64,000 nt of DNA from Gordionus sp. m RMFG-2023 (Eukaryota > Nematomorpha > Gordioida > Chordodea > Parachordodidae): NCBI RefSeq assembly GCF_954871325.1, contig NC_088775.1, positions 38,727,561 through 38,791,560 of the forward strand. Reading direction: 5' to 3'. Below the pieces are notes generated by a model. That model was not told the DNA's origin and ran no database searches. It was given only the letters and a program-made list of their open reading frames with translations. Shown here in pieces: positions 37,684 to 49,432 of the stretch. The position numbers and the translations under genes are program-made. Every line of letters begins with the position of its first letter. Position 1 is the stretch's first letter.

Positions 37684-38378
37684 TATCTAAATAAAATAAT
37701 AAATGATAGTGATATTAAAAGATCTGTTTTGCATGTATCCTAAGATGCATTAACATAAGATTTATAAATCCGTGCAGAATTAAGTTAAACTATATTTTAA
37801 AAAATTAAAAGGTGGGTTAGTCTTAGATTCATTTTTTAAATATAATCACCTAGTCCACATTCATAAAAAAAGTCTTATGAAAATTTAAGAATAAAAGATA
37901 CTATAAAATATTATATCATAAATCGAAACCTTTAAAACTAAATTATCGTAGTAGACTTGTTTTCTATATATTAATATTTCTTGCTGACAAATAATGGATA
38001 ACCAAACTACAAAATGGCGCTACAGCTGATTACAATGTGTGGACACTTTTATAATGCATTGAATGAATGAATCGTCAATCTATAGTTATATATATCATTG
38101 TCCCCTAGCCAAAAATTGGATGAAAGGTTGTTGGAACTTTAGATAAGAAACCTTCTTCAAATATGTAAAATTTATTATTATCTTTAAAAGCTTATATTTT
38201 ATCTAGGTTGTTTTTACAAGCATTGGAAGGAGAACTTGATATACATAGGCAGTATCTATTTAAATCTGAGGTACTGAAATTCATGTATTATCTACGAATA
38301 AATCATTTAAAACCAATGGAACAAATGGTGGACAATAATGAAACTGCCCTTGATATTTTTAATAGCATCATAGATTGA

Positions 38379-39013
38379 ATTATTTGTGTATATATATTAT
38401 TTGTATTTTATAAAATAATATTCATAAAGTTTTTATTTATTAAAATAGTGTCCTAATTTATTAATAAAGATTGAAAAATTAGATTTAAATTTTATTATAT
38501 ATTAATAATAACATTCAATTTCATATTTGATATAATTAACAATGATATGTAAAAAAATAATTAAGAGTTTAAAAAATTTTAAATTTGTCTCTTAAAATTC
38601 TTTATTCAATTGTTGATGAATAGTTTTGCCTCTCTGCCAATAGAGAATGGTCTAGTGGTCAGATTAGGAATTGTATCTTTTATATATAATGAGAATTAGA
38701 TTTATTAAAATATATATTAATAAATAACTCATTAAATATTCATTTTTTTATTAAATTTTTTGTCAAATAAATTCTGTGATTTAAGATTTAAAAATTTAAA
38801 CACAATTTTTATTATATATATATTTATTAAGAAATATTCCAAATAATAACAATCAATTTGATATAATTAACAATCATATATATAAAAATAATTAAGAGTT
38901 TAAAAATTTTTTAAATTTGTCTCTTAAAATTCTAGATTCAATTGTTGAAGAATTGTTTTGTCTATCTTTGCTGATGGGGAGTGGTCTAGTGGTCAGATTA
39001 GGCATTGTATCTT
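38379..39013. repeat. Tandem duplication of about 330 bp
   Basis: Two copies (about 38380-38700 and 38710-39013) share TTGATATAATTAACAATGAT-like text, AATAATTAAGAGTTTAAAAA, TTGTCTCTTAAAATTCT and GGTCTAGTGGTCAGATTAGG. They lie between the convergent Harbinger genes. The last shared word looks like a tRNA A box, but no tRNA can be folded from it. Confidence 0.8.
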
Positions 39014-39649
39014 TTAAATATAATGAAAATAAAATACTATAATATTTGTTGTACCTATGTCATCAACTTCAGCACCTATTCCTTCATTGCTTATTATTAT
39101 ATTATACACAAGGCATATAGTCTTGACAAGCTCCAAACTAACTTCTATAGGTTTGCTGAGAATTTCAAATTTTTTTATAATGCCTCCAAAGCTTTGTTCA
39201 ACACTAACCCAAGCATGTGATAATCTCATATTATATTCTCTTTCCTCTATAGATAGACCTTTTTTAGGATAGGGTTTCATCAAATAATGTGACAGTGGAA
39301 ATGCATCGCCAGCTACCATTACATAAGGAATATTTTCACTAAGGCCAGGAAAAGGTTTGGCAGGTGGTAGATCAAGAGTCTGGTTAACAATTTCTGCAAT
39401 TTTTTTAAAAATATAATTGATTTAATGAGTTAAAAATAATTTTAATCTAACCTCTATACAGGGAGCTATTTTTAAACACTCCTCCATCACTCTGCTTTCC
39501 AGTGGCGGATCCAAGATTTTCTAGGGGGAGGGGATCTACTTGTTATTGCAGTTAGTAGTTTTAGGATTGATGCCATTAAATATCAAATTAAGAATATGAT
39601 AGAATGTAGTTCTCTTCATTCTTGTATAATTAAAGAACTGAGATTATAC

Positions 39650-39986
39650 CAATGACATATAATAATACCTAGACTGACGATTCATTCATTAAAAGTGTAC
39701 ATCAATACAAATCAGCTAGAGACGCCATCTTGGTTACTGTAATAAATATTAAAATTTTAAACGAGAGCCTAATTTTATATTATATCTGATGCAAACTTTA
39801 TTAAAGAATTGACTGATCATCGAGATAATAAGAAAGTAAGTTATCAATTTAATATTAGTTTTTAACATGAAAATAATTATTATAAAGGTTACCAAAATGG
39901 CGGGTCCAGCTGATTTGCTTTTAACGACGCTTAAAAATGCATTTTAATGAATGAATCGTCAGTCTAGGTATTATTATATGTCATTG
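39650..39986. mobile_element. P-derived MITE
   Basis: 337 bp, ends CAATGACATATAATAATACC on both sides, with perfect 8-bp duplication GATTATAC (39642-39649, 39987-39994). The next segments (GACTGACGATTCATTCATTA, CAAATCAGCT, GACGCCAT) match the P element's ends at 32504 and 38100. No coding capacity. It landed five bases inside the left end of hAT-2. Confidence 0.95.
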
Positions 39987-40343
39987 GATTATACCTAAAC
40001 GAATTATTTGTTATTCGATTCGTATTTTACGAATAAGAATAACACAATTATTCGATTCAAAAATTCGAATCGAATTCGAATAAGGAAAATATATTATTCG
40101 TCGAATAATTTTTTATCTCTTATTCGATCTAATTATTCGACTAAAATAATTTATAGTATTAATATATATTGGAAAATAATCATATATAAATCATATATTA
40201 TTTTTAGGAATTATTTGAAATTATTTCAATTTAATAAAATCTCCTAGTGGAATAATGAAAATTGCGCCAAATTTGAAACTCCATTTTAATTTATCTCATA
40301 ATTGACCATTACTTTAGAAATTTCTTTTATGATAGAGATGGAC

Positions 40344-43014
40344 GAAGAAGGTAATTTATATAACACATAACATATACAATTATAATAAACTGTTAATCCC
40401 ATCACATCAAGAATGACGGGCAAACCTGATATTTCTTTCTCATTTGATGATGGAGAAATCATAAATTTGACTTTTTGCCTAAAGTTTTTACCACTTTATT
40501 TGTAAAATATTGCTAATGTGAGTTTTTCGTACTTATTTAAGTTGCATAGCTTTTTGATAATTTATTATTTCCCCACATTAAAAAGAATTTTACTTTGACT
40601 TATATATTATTTTAGTTTATGTTAATATCAACAAAGTAGTGTTTGGGATTAAAGATCATCATTGAATATAGGAATTTCTTATTGCCCAAATCAAATAATC
40701 TAAAACTTTCATTATTCTACTATGAATCAAAATTCACAAAAATTTATATTATCTATATAAAATTATATTGATTCTTTTCCCAATATAATTAAATTTTATG
40801 AACAGTGTTTGGAATTAAAACCTATAAATCCAAATCATTTTTGTAAAAAATATTTTATAAGTAAATCTATATAAAATTTAATATAAGTACATGTAATAGT
40901 ATTTTTAAACTTAAAACTTTATTTTTCATTTATATCCAAATTCACTAAAATATATATTATAATTTTGTGATAAATTTTTTATAAGCTATCATCATCTACA
41001 TTTTTGGATAATTTATCAATTGTATGAGCAGTTTGTAAAAAATATTTTATAAGAAAATTCTGTTATGATGATTATAGGATCTGATGATTTTGACATATAT
41101 ATATTACTGACTAACTTATTGATTCATATTGGGTTGGCTGGCTATGCTATAAATATTATAATAATATTTAATTTATTAAATAGATATTCAACCTATTGGT
41201 ATAATAGATATTTCTGAATCAGAAAGCATTGGAGAACAAAGCCAATATTCATCATCCACCTCAAATTCTATACAGTCAGGCTCGGGAGGACGGAAAAATG
41301 CAGATATTTGGAAACATTATATTTACCAAGCATCAACAGAATCTGCAAGATGTAAGATTTGTCGGGTTAAAATTAAGTGTAAAAAAAAACTACTTCAGCT
41401 TAGATTAATCATTGCAAACGATTCCATCAAAAAACTTATAATAATAAATTTATTGAATCATATTTTGATAATGATATAAATAAAAATCATATGCACAACA
41501 ATAATGATATCAAACACCTTTTATTAAAATTTTTGATCAACTAATATCACATTTAAAATTCTTGCAACAAATGAATTTAAAGGTTTTGTTAAAGCATTAA
41601 ATCCTAGCATTAAAATATGTTCAATTCCTATATTAAAACAATACATTAATGAATCTTTGATAATGAATTCCAAAAAATTAAATTGATAATAAACAAATCT
41701 AATACACAAATAAATTTTACAATAGATATTTGGTCAAGTCCAACAAATGTCCCATTCTTGGGATTGATGATGAATGGGTACTAAAATCTATATTATTAGA
41801 CATTGTTCCTTTTACAAATTCCCATTCTGGGGAACATATATAAGACATTTTATAGAATCATTAACAATTATAGCATAGATATAAAGTCAACGGCTATTAC
41901 ATGCGACAATGCCGCATCAAACACTACCTTTATAAATACCCTTAAAATTAAAAATCCAAGATCAAAAATTGCACATATTCGCTGTTTTGCACATGTTTTA
42001 AATATTGTTGTTCAAGAAATAATAAAACAAATTAATGAGCAATTAATAAAATTAAGAGGCACTATAAAAAGCATTCGAAATTCTTATAAGAAAACTACTA
42101 TGATGAAAGAATTTTGTAATTCACAAATTCCATCTATTACATATTTGAAGTTAAAATTAGATACACCTATCAGATGGAACAGCTCATATTCTATGATAGA
42201 ACGAGCAATACAAATGAGAAAAGCTATAGATCATGTCGTTATTAATAGTTATGATATATCATTATTCAAGAGAAACAACCTAGTGAAGTATTTATTTATA
42301 TTTAAATCTAATTTTTATTTTTTAATATAGGATGAATGGACCGCCTTAGAAAGAATACATTTAAACTTAAAAACATTTTATGATTTTACTGTTGCCATAT
42401 CAGGAGAAACATATCCTACACTTAATCTGGTCATCCCTTTTTATATATCATTAATTGAGCACCTAAGTCTTAATACGCTTATAAACGCAATTAATGCGCA
42501 ACAAAAAATAGTATCATATTATAATTTAACAGATTTCCAAACAATTATATCTGCAATATTAGATCCAAGACTTAAACTGGAATTTTTTGAGTGCCTATCT
42601 ATATCTTATAATATAAACGTTACAACTATATTTAATAATTTTGAGAAAATGTTTGATGAATATAAAATTAAATATGATGTATCAAAAAGTAAATCTTTAA
42701 TACAATCAAATATAGATGTCATTTTTAAACAGAATGTTATGCCAATTTCTGAAATTGACACATATTTGAAAGAAGTGAGAATAACGTCAAATAAAAACCC
42801 ACTAGAATGGTGGAAACTACATGGAGACCGTTTTCCCGTGTTATCTAAAATGGCGAGGGACATATTGTCGATACAGGGATCTTCAACCCCATGTGAGCGA
42901 CTCTTTTCTGTTGCTATGGTTACAAAATACAGAATGTCGTTAAAGGAGGAAACAAACCGAAAAACTTTATGTTTGAAAAATTGGCTGTTGTCAGATTTAT
43001 CTTCTACATTATAG
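40344..43014 (+). pseudogene. hAT-2 transposase with BED finger
   Basis: A short first exon (MDEEG, about 40344) is followed by a long intron. The second exon (about 41185-41395) has a BED finger: GRKNADIWKHYIYQAS, ARCKICRVKIKCKKK. The catalytic domain (41700-42285) reads INFTIDIWSSPTNVPFLGL, STAITCDNAASNTTFI, AHIRCFAHVLNIVVQEI and LDTPIRWNSSYSMIERAI. The last exon begins at 42331 after an intron ending TTTTTTAATATAG and is open to 43014. It contains DEWTALERIHLNLKTFYDF, AISGETYPTLNLV, SAILDPRLKLEFF and the dimerisation domain NPLEWWKLHGDRFPVLSKMA, SSTPCERLFSVAM. A stop-rich stretch at 41400-41700 damages the N-terminal half; the rest is well kept, so the copy is young. Confidence 0.88.
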
Positions 43015-43330
43015 ATATGAATATTATATTTTTCCACATTGTATATAAATATATTATATATGTACGCTTCTATTTTGTCTCACTAATAAAATTTGTTTGT
43101 CTTTATCCTTAGTTAAATTTTACAATAGATCTTTTTTAATTCATTGTAAATAAAATTTTCGAATCGAATAATCATTTTATTATTCATATGAATACGAATA
43201 ATAAATTATTCGATTTGATTCGTATTTTTGTAGGTATAACTGAGATGTTGTTAAGTCACCTTTCAGTTTAACATACTCAAAAAATAATTGTATTTTAATA
43301 AATATTTGCGATGTTTTACCTCTACTTTTC

Positions 43331-43730
43331 CTCCTATCTACTTGTTATTGCAGTTAGTAGTTTTAGGATTGATGTCATTAAATATCAAATTAAGAATATG
43401 ATAGAATGTAGTTCTCTTCATTCTTGTATAATTAAAGAACTGAGATGTTGTTAAGTCACCTTTCAGTGTAACATACTCAGAAAATAATTGTATTTTAATA
43501 AATATTTGCGATGTTTTACCTCTACTTTTCCTCCTATCTACTTGTTATTGCAGTTAGTAGTTTTAGGATTGATGTCATTAAATATCAAATTAAGTATATG
43601 ATAGAATGCAGTTCTCTTCATTCTTGTATAAATAAAGAACTGAGATGTTGTTAAGTCACCTTTCAGTGTAACATACTCAGAAAATAATTGTCTTTTAATA
43701 AATATTTGCGATGTTTTACCTCTACTTTTC
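43331..43730 (-). repeat. Tandem copies of a Harbinger exon plus intron, 200-bp unit
   Basis: Two full 200-bp units (43531-43730, 43331-43530) and a third at 43239-43330 joined across hAT-2 to about 39533-39644. Each unit holds intron sequence and the whole exon encoding YVTLKGDLTTSQFFIYTRMK. Unit borders fall at CCTCCTATCTACTTG / CCTCCTTTTTT. Confidence 0.9.
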
Positions 43731-45499
43731 CTCCTTTTTTATGTTTTAACAATAAACATAATGCTACCATCTTTTCCTGTTCTGTGCTAATAAATTCCAT
43801 TTTTTAATAAATGATTTAAAAACGCCACCTCAATTTAAACAGAGCAAGCGTTACTTTTTTTTATTAAAAAAAGTACGGCAAAACGCAAACGCTCAATTTG
43901 TGCGTACTATAACCTGATTTAATAGTGAAGAGCGATTGCGATTTAGCAGCGATTTTCATTATAGTGCAGTGCAAAGCGTTATTAATTCAAAATGGTATCC
44001 ACCCTCAAATTATTATTTTTTACAAAATGATCTTAAAGAGGAGAAGAAAGGAGGGCGAATTTTATGTCCTCTTTCCTAAACTATAAAAAAATGAATCTAA
44101 ATTTTTCAACTATATGAGAATGACTAAAGTAATTTTATTCTATTTTATCTATAATTCATTTTAATTTAGGAAACCTTTTATTATATACTCAAACATGTAA
44201 AACCTTTATTACATACCAAATGTACCAATTTTATAAAACATCCTATAAGTGTTGAAAAAAAGCTTATGGTTTGTTTAAGGTAAAAATTAATATATTTTTT
44301 ATTTAGGTATTTAGCAACATAAGGTTCATATAGTATTAAATCAACACAGCTTTTCTGATTCATTCCATGATTATGTTTATATTTATATAAAAATCCTATA
44401 TTATTGATTTTTATAAATTTAATCATATCTTATTTTGTATGTTATATAAATATCTTGTTTTGTATTTTATATAAATTCCTTGTTTTGTATTTTATATATA
44501 TTATAATAAAAATAAAGTTATTATTAATATAGTTTCAAATGACAAAAATATTCAAAATAATTTTAATCAATAATCTTTATAATAACAAGTATTTTATTTG
44601 TTATTTCTTTTTTTTCCTCTTTGGTAAAATCATCTAATTTTTCTTCTAACATTAAACATATTGCATGTTCTGTTGATTTATTTTTAAGCATTTCGGTTAT
44701 TAATGCTTTATCTGCTTCTATTTATATTAATTTCCTATAGTCATCTATTTAAAATTGATCAATAAATCAAAAAATATAAATTACCCATATCATTCTTCTT
44801 TCTCTTAGAACATTTATAATAAAAACTATGTGGCCCAACACAGGACATAGATTCTATATAAAAGATAATATAAATTTTTAGATATTATTGATTACCAGAA
44901 TCATTACTAAGATTTAATGCTGCAGGATCTTTGGGAATAAATATATCATCTGATATATTCTCACTATCAATTAGATCACCTAAATAATAAACATATTTAA
45001 TCAATTAAAATGCGATATTTTACATTCATGTATACCCCCTGTTATTTCATTAAATATATCATTTGCATCTTTAGTAGTACATTCCTCTTAGCATATCCTG
45101 ATAGAATGGCCATGAGATGTGGCCTTTGACCCACTTTTCAGTCTTTTTAGCTTTTGCCTCTCTTTTATAAAACAATCTCTCAGATTTTTCCAGAGAGATG
45201 AACCTAAAAAAATTTATAAATATAATATGTATGCAAAATTATTACCAGGCATATTATACTGCTTGGCTAATAATTCCCAGATTTTATTCTTGTATATGTT
45301 AGCGTCAATGTGTTATTTTCGGCAATGTACACATTGCCTGATTTTTTAAGGCAATGTGTTACGGTGGTAGGCAGGGTGAATTAGTTATTTAGGCAATGTA
45401 ATGTTTTTGTAATATTATATTATGATAATATTATTATTAATAATTTTTTAAGATTATTATTTAATTTAATTTATAATTTTTAGATAATATAAATATAAT

Positions 45500-45965
45500 A
45501 TTTTATGTATTTTTTCCTGATATATCTTTTGATCGCTAATTTTTAATATTTTTTTTTTTTCTGATATATCTTTTGATCGCTAATTTTTAATATTATTTTT
45601 AAATATTTTTTAAGATTATTTTTTACTATTTTTTTCTGACATATCTTTTGATCGCTAATTTTTAATATTATTTTTAAATATATTTTAAGATTATTTTTTA
45701 CATATTTTTTTCTGATATATCTTTTGATCGCTAATTTTTCAATATTTTTAACGTATTTTTTTCTGATATATCTTTTGATCGCTAATTTTTAATATTCTTT
45801 TTAAATATTTTTTAAGATTATTTTTTACGTATTTTTTCCTGATATATCTTTTGATTTCTAATTTTTAATATTATTTTTTAAATACTTTTTTCTGATATAT
45901 CTTTTGATCACTAATTTTTAATATTATTTTTTACGTATCCTTTTCTCTCTTTTGATCGCTAATTT
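45500..45965. repeat. Left-arm array A, about 70-bp units
   Basis: About eight units around TCTGATATATCTTTTGATCG followed by CTAATTTTTAATATT. The inverted counterpart is at about 49590-49930 (TTTACGATCAAAAGATGTAC). Confidence 0.9.
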
Positions 45966-45969
45966 TTTA

Positions 45970-47570
45970 GGTAAAAATATTAACATGTTATATAAAAATT
46001 TCTTATCGTTATTTTTGAATTTTTTAAAATTAAATAGGTAAAAATATATATTGTAAAGATATAAAATTATTCAGTAAAGATGTACCATAGAAAAGTGACA
46101 ATTGTCATAATCGTTATTTTTGAACTATTTTGAATTTTTTTAAAATAAATAGCTAAAAATATATATTGTAAACAAGTTAAATTAATATTTCAGTGAAGAT
46201 GTACCAAAGAAAAGTGACAATTGTTATAAACGTTATTTTTGAGTTTTTTAAAGTAAATAGGTAAAAATATGTTTTGTAAACATGTTAACTTAATATTTCA
46301 GTGAAAGTGTACTATCGAAAAGTGGCAATTGTTATAATCGTTATTTTTGAACTTTTTTTTAAAGTAAATAGGTAAAAATATGGTAAACATGTTAAATTAA
46401 TATTTCAGTGAAAGTGTACTATCGAAAAGTGACAATTGTCATACACGTTATTTTTGAACTTTTTTGAGTTTTTTTAAAGTAAATAGGTAAAAATATATAT
46501 TGTAAACAAGTTAAATTAAAATTTTAGTGAAGATGTACTATAGAAAAGTGACAATTGTCATAATCGTTATTTTTGAACTTTTTTGAGTTTTTTTAAAGTA
46601 AATAGGTAAAAATATGTTTTGTAAACATGTTAAATTAATATTTCAGTTAAAGTGCACTATAGAAAAGTGACAATTGTCATAATCAATATTTTTGAACTTT
46701 TTTGAGTTTTTTTAAAGTAAATAGGTAAAAATATGTTTTGTAAACATGCTAAATTAATATTTGAGTGAAAGTGTATAATAGAATAGTGACAATTGTCATA
46801 ATCGATATTCTTGAACTTTTTTTGAAGTAAATAGGTAAAAATATGTTTTGTAAACATGTTAAATTAATATTTCGTACTATAGAAAAGTGACAATTGTCAT
46901 AATCGATATTTTTGAACTTTTTTGAGTTTTTTTAAAGTAAATAGGTAAAAATATGTTTTGTAAACAAGTTACATTAGAATTTCAGTGAAAATGTAACATA
47001 GAAAAGTGGCAATTGTCATAAACGTTATTTTTGAACTTTTTTGAGTTTTTTTTAAAGTAAATAAGTAAAAATATGTTTTGTAAACATGTTAAATTAATAT
47101 TTCAGTTAAAGTGTACTACAGAAAAGTGACAATTGTCATAATCGATATTTTTGAACTTTTTTTAAAGTAAATAGGTAAAAATATGTTTTGTAAACATGTT
47201 AAATTAATATTTCAGTTAAAGTGTAATATAGAAAAGTGACAATTGTCATAATCGATATTTTTAAACTTTTTTTAAAGTAAATAGGTAAAAATATGTTTTG
47301 TAAACATGTTAAATTAATATTTCAGTGAAAGTGTACTATAGAAAAGTGGCAATTGTGATAATTGTTATTTTTGAACTTTTTTAAAGTAAATAGGTAAAAA
47401 TAACATGCTAAATTAATATTTCAGTGAAAGTGTACTATACAAAAGTGGCAATTGTCATAATCGTTATTTTTGAATTTTTTTGAGTTTTTTTAAAGTAAAT
47501 AAGTAAAAATATATATTGTAAACAAGTTAAATTAAAATGTCAGTGAAGATGTATAATAATTAAAAACTAA
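45970..47570. repeat. Left-arm array B, about 115-bp satellite, 13 units
   Basis: Units contain GTAAATAGGTAAAAATATGT, TAAACATGTTAAATTAATAT and, in most copies, the 12-bp perfect palindrome TGACAATTGTCA followed by TAATCGTTATTTTTGAAC. Units appear inverted at 47590-47641 and 49433-49565. Length varies through changes in T runs. Confidence 0.93.
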
Positions 47571-47641
47571 TTAAGGAATTTTGTTTATAACTATATGACA
47601 ATTGTCACTTTTCTATGTTTAATTTAAGTTGTTTACAATAT

Positions 47642-49432
47642 CAGGCGCGTACGCAGGAATTTGGTCTGGGGGGGGGGGGGATAATAAATTTTTTAAAGAA
47701 ATATTATTGTTTTTTAAGCATAAATATATTAGGACTAATAACTATTGGTAATACACAATTTTAAATTGATGTGAATTATAAAAAAAATTATATGTAAAGA
47801 ATCACTTAAATGACCCAAAATAGAAATTTGAATTTTTGGAGCCTTTACACAAAATTTTTTGTATTTTGTATGTTATATATTAATGTAAAATCCAATCTTC
47901 GTTGGAATTGAGCTAATTTTTCAATTATCTCATCCTTGCTTGTCGTCAAATGCCTATGAATATTCAAAAGATCCAAACCTTTCAATCTACTTTCACATGT
48001 TGTACTTCTTGGTATGTTTTTCAGAGACCTGCAGATTTTAATTTTTTAAATATACCCGAGCTGGGCCTGAATTTTTTTTAAAAAAACACCCAAGAAGGGT
48101 CTGAATTATTTTCAAAAAAAACCCAGGCCGGGCTGTATTTTTTAAAACAGCCTATATTTGAAATCGTTATTATTAGCTATAAAAATCAAAAATAAATATA
48201 ATTTATTTTTAAAAAAATCCGGGCCAAGCCTGAAAATTTAAAAAAAAACCAAGGCCGTTAAAAATCTTTAAAAAAATCCGGGCCGTGCCCTGCAAATGGT
48301 ACTGCTGCAGCCTCTGTTATTCTTCTTAAAAAAGAGAGTGTTCTCTCATTAGTTTACTAATGGGAAGAGTTCATAAACCCTTTTAATACATTGGTAATCT
48401 AAAATGTGTTTGAAATAATGCTGAGCACCCATTTGGGACTATATCAACTATAGTTAATCTTATAAACATAGTTATTCAGCTAGTAAGGCATCATAAGATA
48501 CTTTAACATCTTCATAATAAAAATCTAACAAATATTTTTTTTTCTATCACCATCTGAAAAAGGTTGGGAAGGCTTTTGTGGAAGTAATATTTGCAAATGT
48601 AAGTGCTGCATGATGAATTAAAAATTCATTTATTTGGGTTATAAATGTATCTGCATCTAAGATATACTCTTCTACTGATCCTACATTAATGTTTTAACGA
48701 TGAGCTTGCCTTGCTACAAGTCGAGAGAGAGAAATATTAAACACGTATATATCTGCTTTTGACTCAACAATAAAATATAAAATATGAAATTCTTCAACAA
48801 CATTAGCCCTAATTTCCTTGAGTTCTGATATAATGCTCTCCGCTATTCTCATCTTCTTAATCAAATCAAAGTCATGTTTTTGAAAAGTAATACTTAAAAT
48901 AGTTGTATAATTAAATAATACATTCTAATGAGAAATAAAATTTGGAATAAGCATTGAATCCAATAATTTTCTTGCTTCTGAGGAAATATTTCTTTCAGGC
49001 CATTGTGATATTTCAGTAATAGCAATTAATTGGCTCTTCTATCTCCTTAATAGCGGTTAGTGCTTGATGGAAGAGGCCCTATCTCGTTGGACAAGGTTGC
49101 AATTTCTTTTTGGACCAGAAGTTTCAGAAATAATTATTATTTGAATAGAAATTTGAAAATGGTAGATAAATATTACGCCACTAAAAATTTGAAAATAATA
49201 AGTAAATATTACGCCGGAAAACTTGAAATAGAAATTAATTGATAAAATAACTTAGTAGATAAATGTGATAATAAATATAATAAAATATATATTTAATATG
49301 AGATACGAATAAATATTAACAAATATAAATTAATATAAACAATAATATTTTTAAAAAATATATCCGGCATCTGCATTTTTTGGCTTTGGGGGGGGGGGGG
49401 ATTTGTCCCCCTGCCTCCCCCACTGCGTACGC
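47642..49432 (-). mobile_element. hAT-A copy 3
   Basis: Reverse orientation relative to copies 1 and 2: begins CAGGCGCGTACGCAGGAATT and ends CTGCGTACGC. Same decayed transposase and the same internal G/C-rich block (48030-48300). It interrupts inverted array B near the palindrome centre. Unlike the other copies it has no clear 8-bp duplication: flanks are TACAATAT and ATTTTTAC, so its outer few bases were probably lost or rearranged. Confidence 0.88.

Larger units (their letters stand above)
32504..38100 (-). mobile_element. P-type DNA transposon, 5.6 kb, both ends present
   Basis: Left end CAATGATATATATAACTATA; right end read inward is identical for the same 20 bases. The inverted similarity continues through GATTGACGAT and AATCAGCTGTAGCGCCATTT, about 90-100 bp in all. 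A perfect 8-bp target duplication TCCCCTAG lies at 32496-32503 and 38101-38108, the length typical of P elements. The minus strand carries a THAP/P transposase gene. The left 1.5 kb (32600-34030) is AT-rich non-coding 3' sequence. A hAT MITE (36243-36465) interrupts the gene. Confidence 0.95.
30588..38378 (+). pseudogene. Myb/SANT-like partner gene of a PIF/Harbinger element, split by two transposons
   Basis: The first part (30588-30806) encodes EEEFPDYDTSCLCLKKKIKN, KSSYKWLKHIKFMEPIIAD and RPTTSNFDTSES, like Myb/SANT-type DNA-binding partner proteins of Harbinger transposons. The frame resumes after hAT-1 (32481-32503) and again after the P element (from 38109): removing both insertions and one copy of each target duplication gives SESIKKISSPSQKLDERLLE. 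The last part, about 38220-38378, reads LEGELDIHRQYLFKSEV, FMYYLRINHLKPMEQMVD, DIFNSIID and a stop, after a probable intron ending TTTATCTAG. The partner DDE transposase faces it at 39014-43800. Additional frame damage near 38150 is unresolved. Confidence 0.7.
39645..43238 (+). mobile_element. hAT-2, BED-type hAT transposon
   Basis: Ends TATACCTAAACGAATTATTT (after removing the P-MITE) and, read inward, TATACCTACAAAAATACGAA. Perfect 8-bp target duplication ACTGAGAT at 39637-39644 and 43239-43246. Both subterminal regions are packed with ATTCGA / TCGAAT words (TATTCGATTCG), likely transposase-binding sites. It split the third copy of the Harbinger exon repeat. Confidence 0.93.
39014..43800 (-). 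pseudogene. PIF/Harbinger DDE transposase, split and missing its middle
   Basis: N-terminal exon at 43800 (MEFISTEQEKMVALCLLLKH). The next exon (YVTLKGDLTTSQFFIYTRMK, RTAFYHILNLIFND) is present in three tandem copies; the third is split by hAT-2 and truncated at about 39533. The C-terminal part resumes at 39501: SDGGVFKNSSLYR, a 58-bp intron (39394-39451), then EIVNQTLDLPPAKPFPGLSE, YVMVAGDAFPLSHYLMKPYP, and RLSHAWVSVEQSFGGIIKKF to a stop at 39014. SDGGVFKNSS and AGDAFPLS are the family's hallmark blocks, GDAFPL holding a catalytic Asp. The coding region between the triplicated exon and SDGGVFKN is missing and replaced by a short scrap, CAGTGGCGGATCCAAGATTT, resembling a hAT end. Inactive. 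Confidence 0.85.

Noticed and set aside
38660-39003. tRNA-Glu-like A-box word GGTCTAGTGGTCAGATTAGG, present twice
   Set aside because: No B box follows, no acceptor stem or anticodon arm can be drawn, and the word repeats only because the surrounding 330 bp is duplicated. Not a tRNA and not convincing as a SINE head.
42606-43037. 143-residue antisense frame in hAT-2
   Set aside because: Opposite the hAT dimerisation domain, which is clearly the coding strand.
44181-44426. 81-residue minus-strand frame near the MADF gene
   Set aside because: Lies beyond the C-terminal exon, AT-driven composition, no recognisable motif and no splice connection.
46657-46857. Minus-strand frame within satellite array B
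   Set aside because: Composed of two repeat units; no conservation of frame across the other units.
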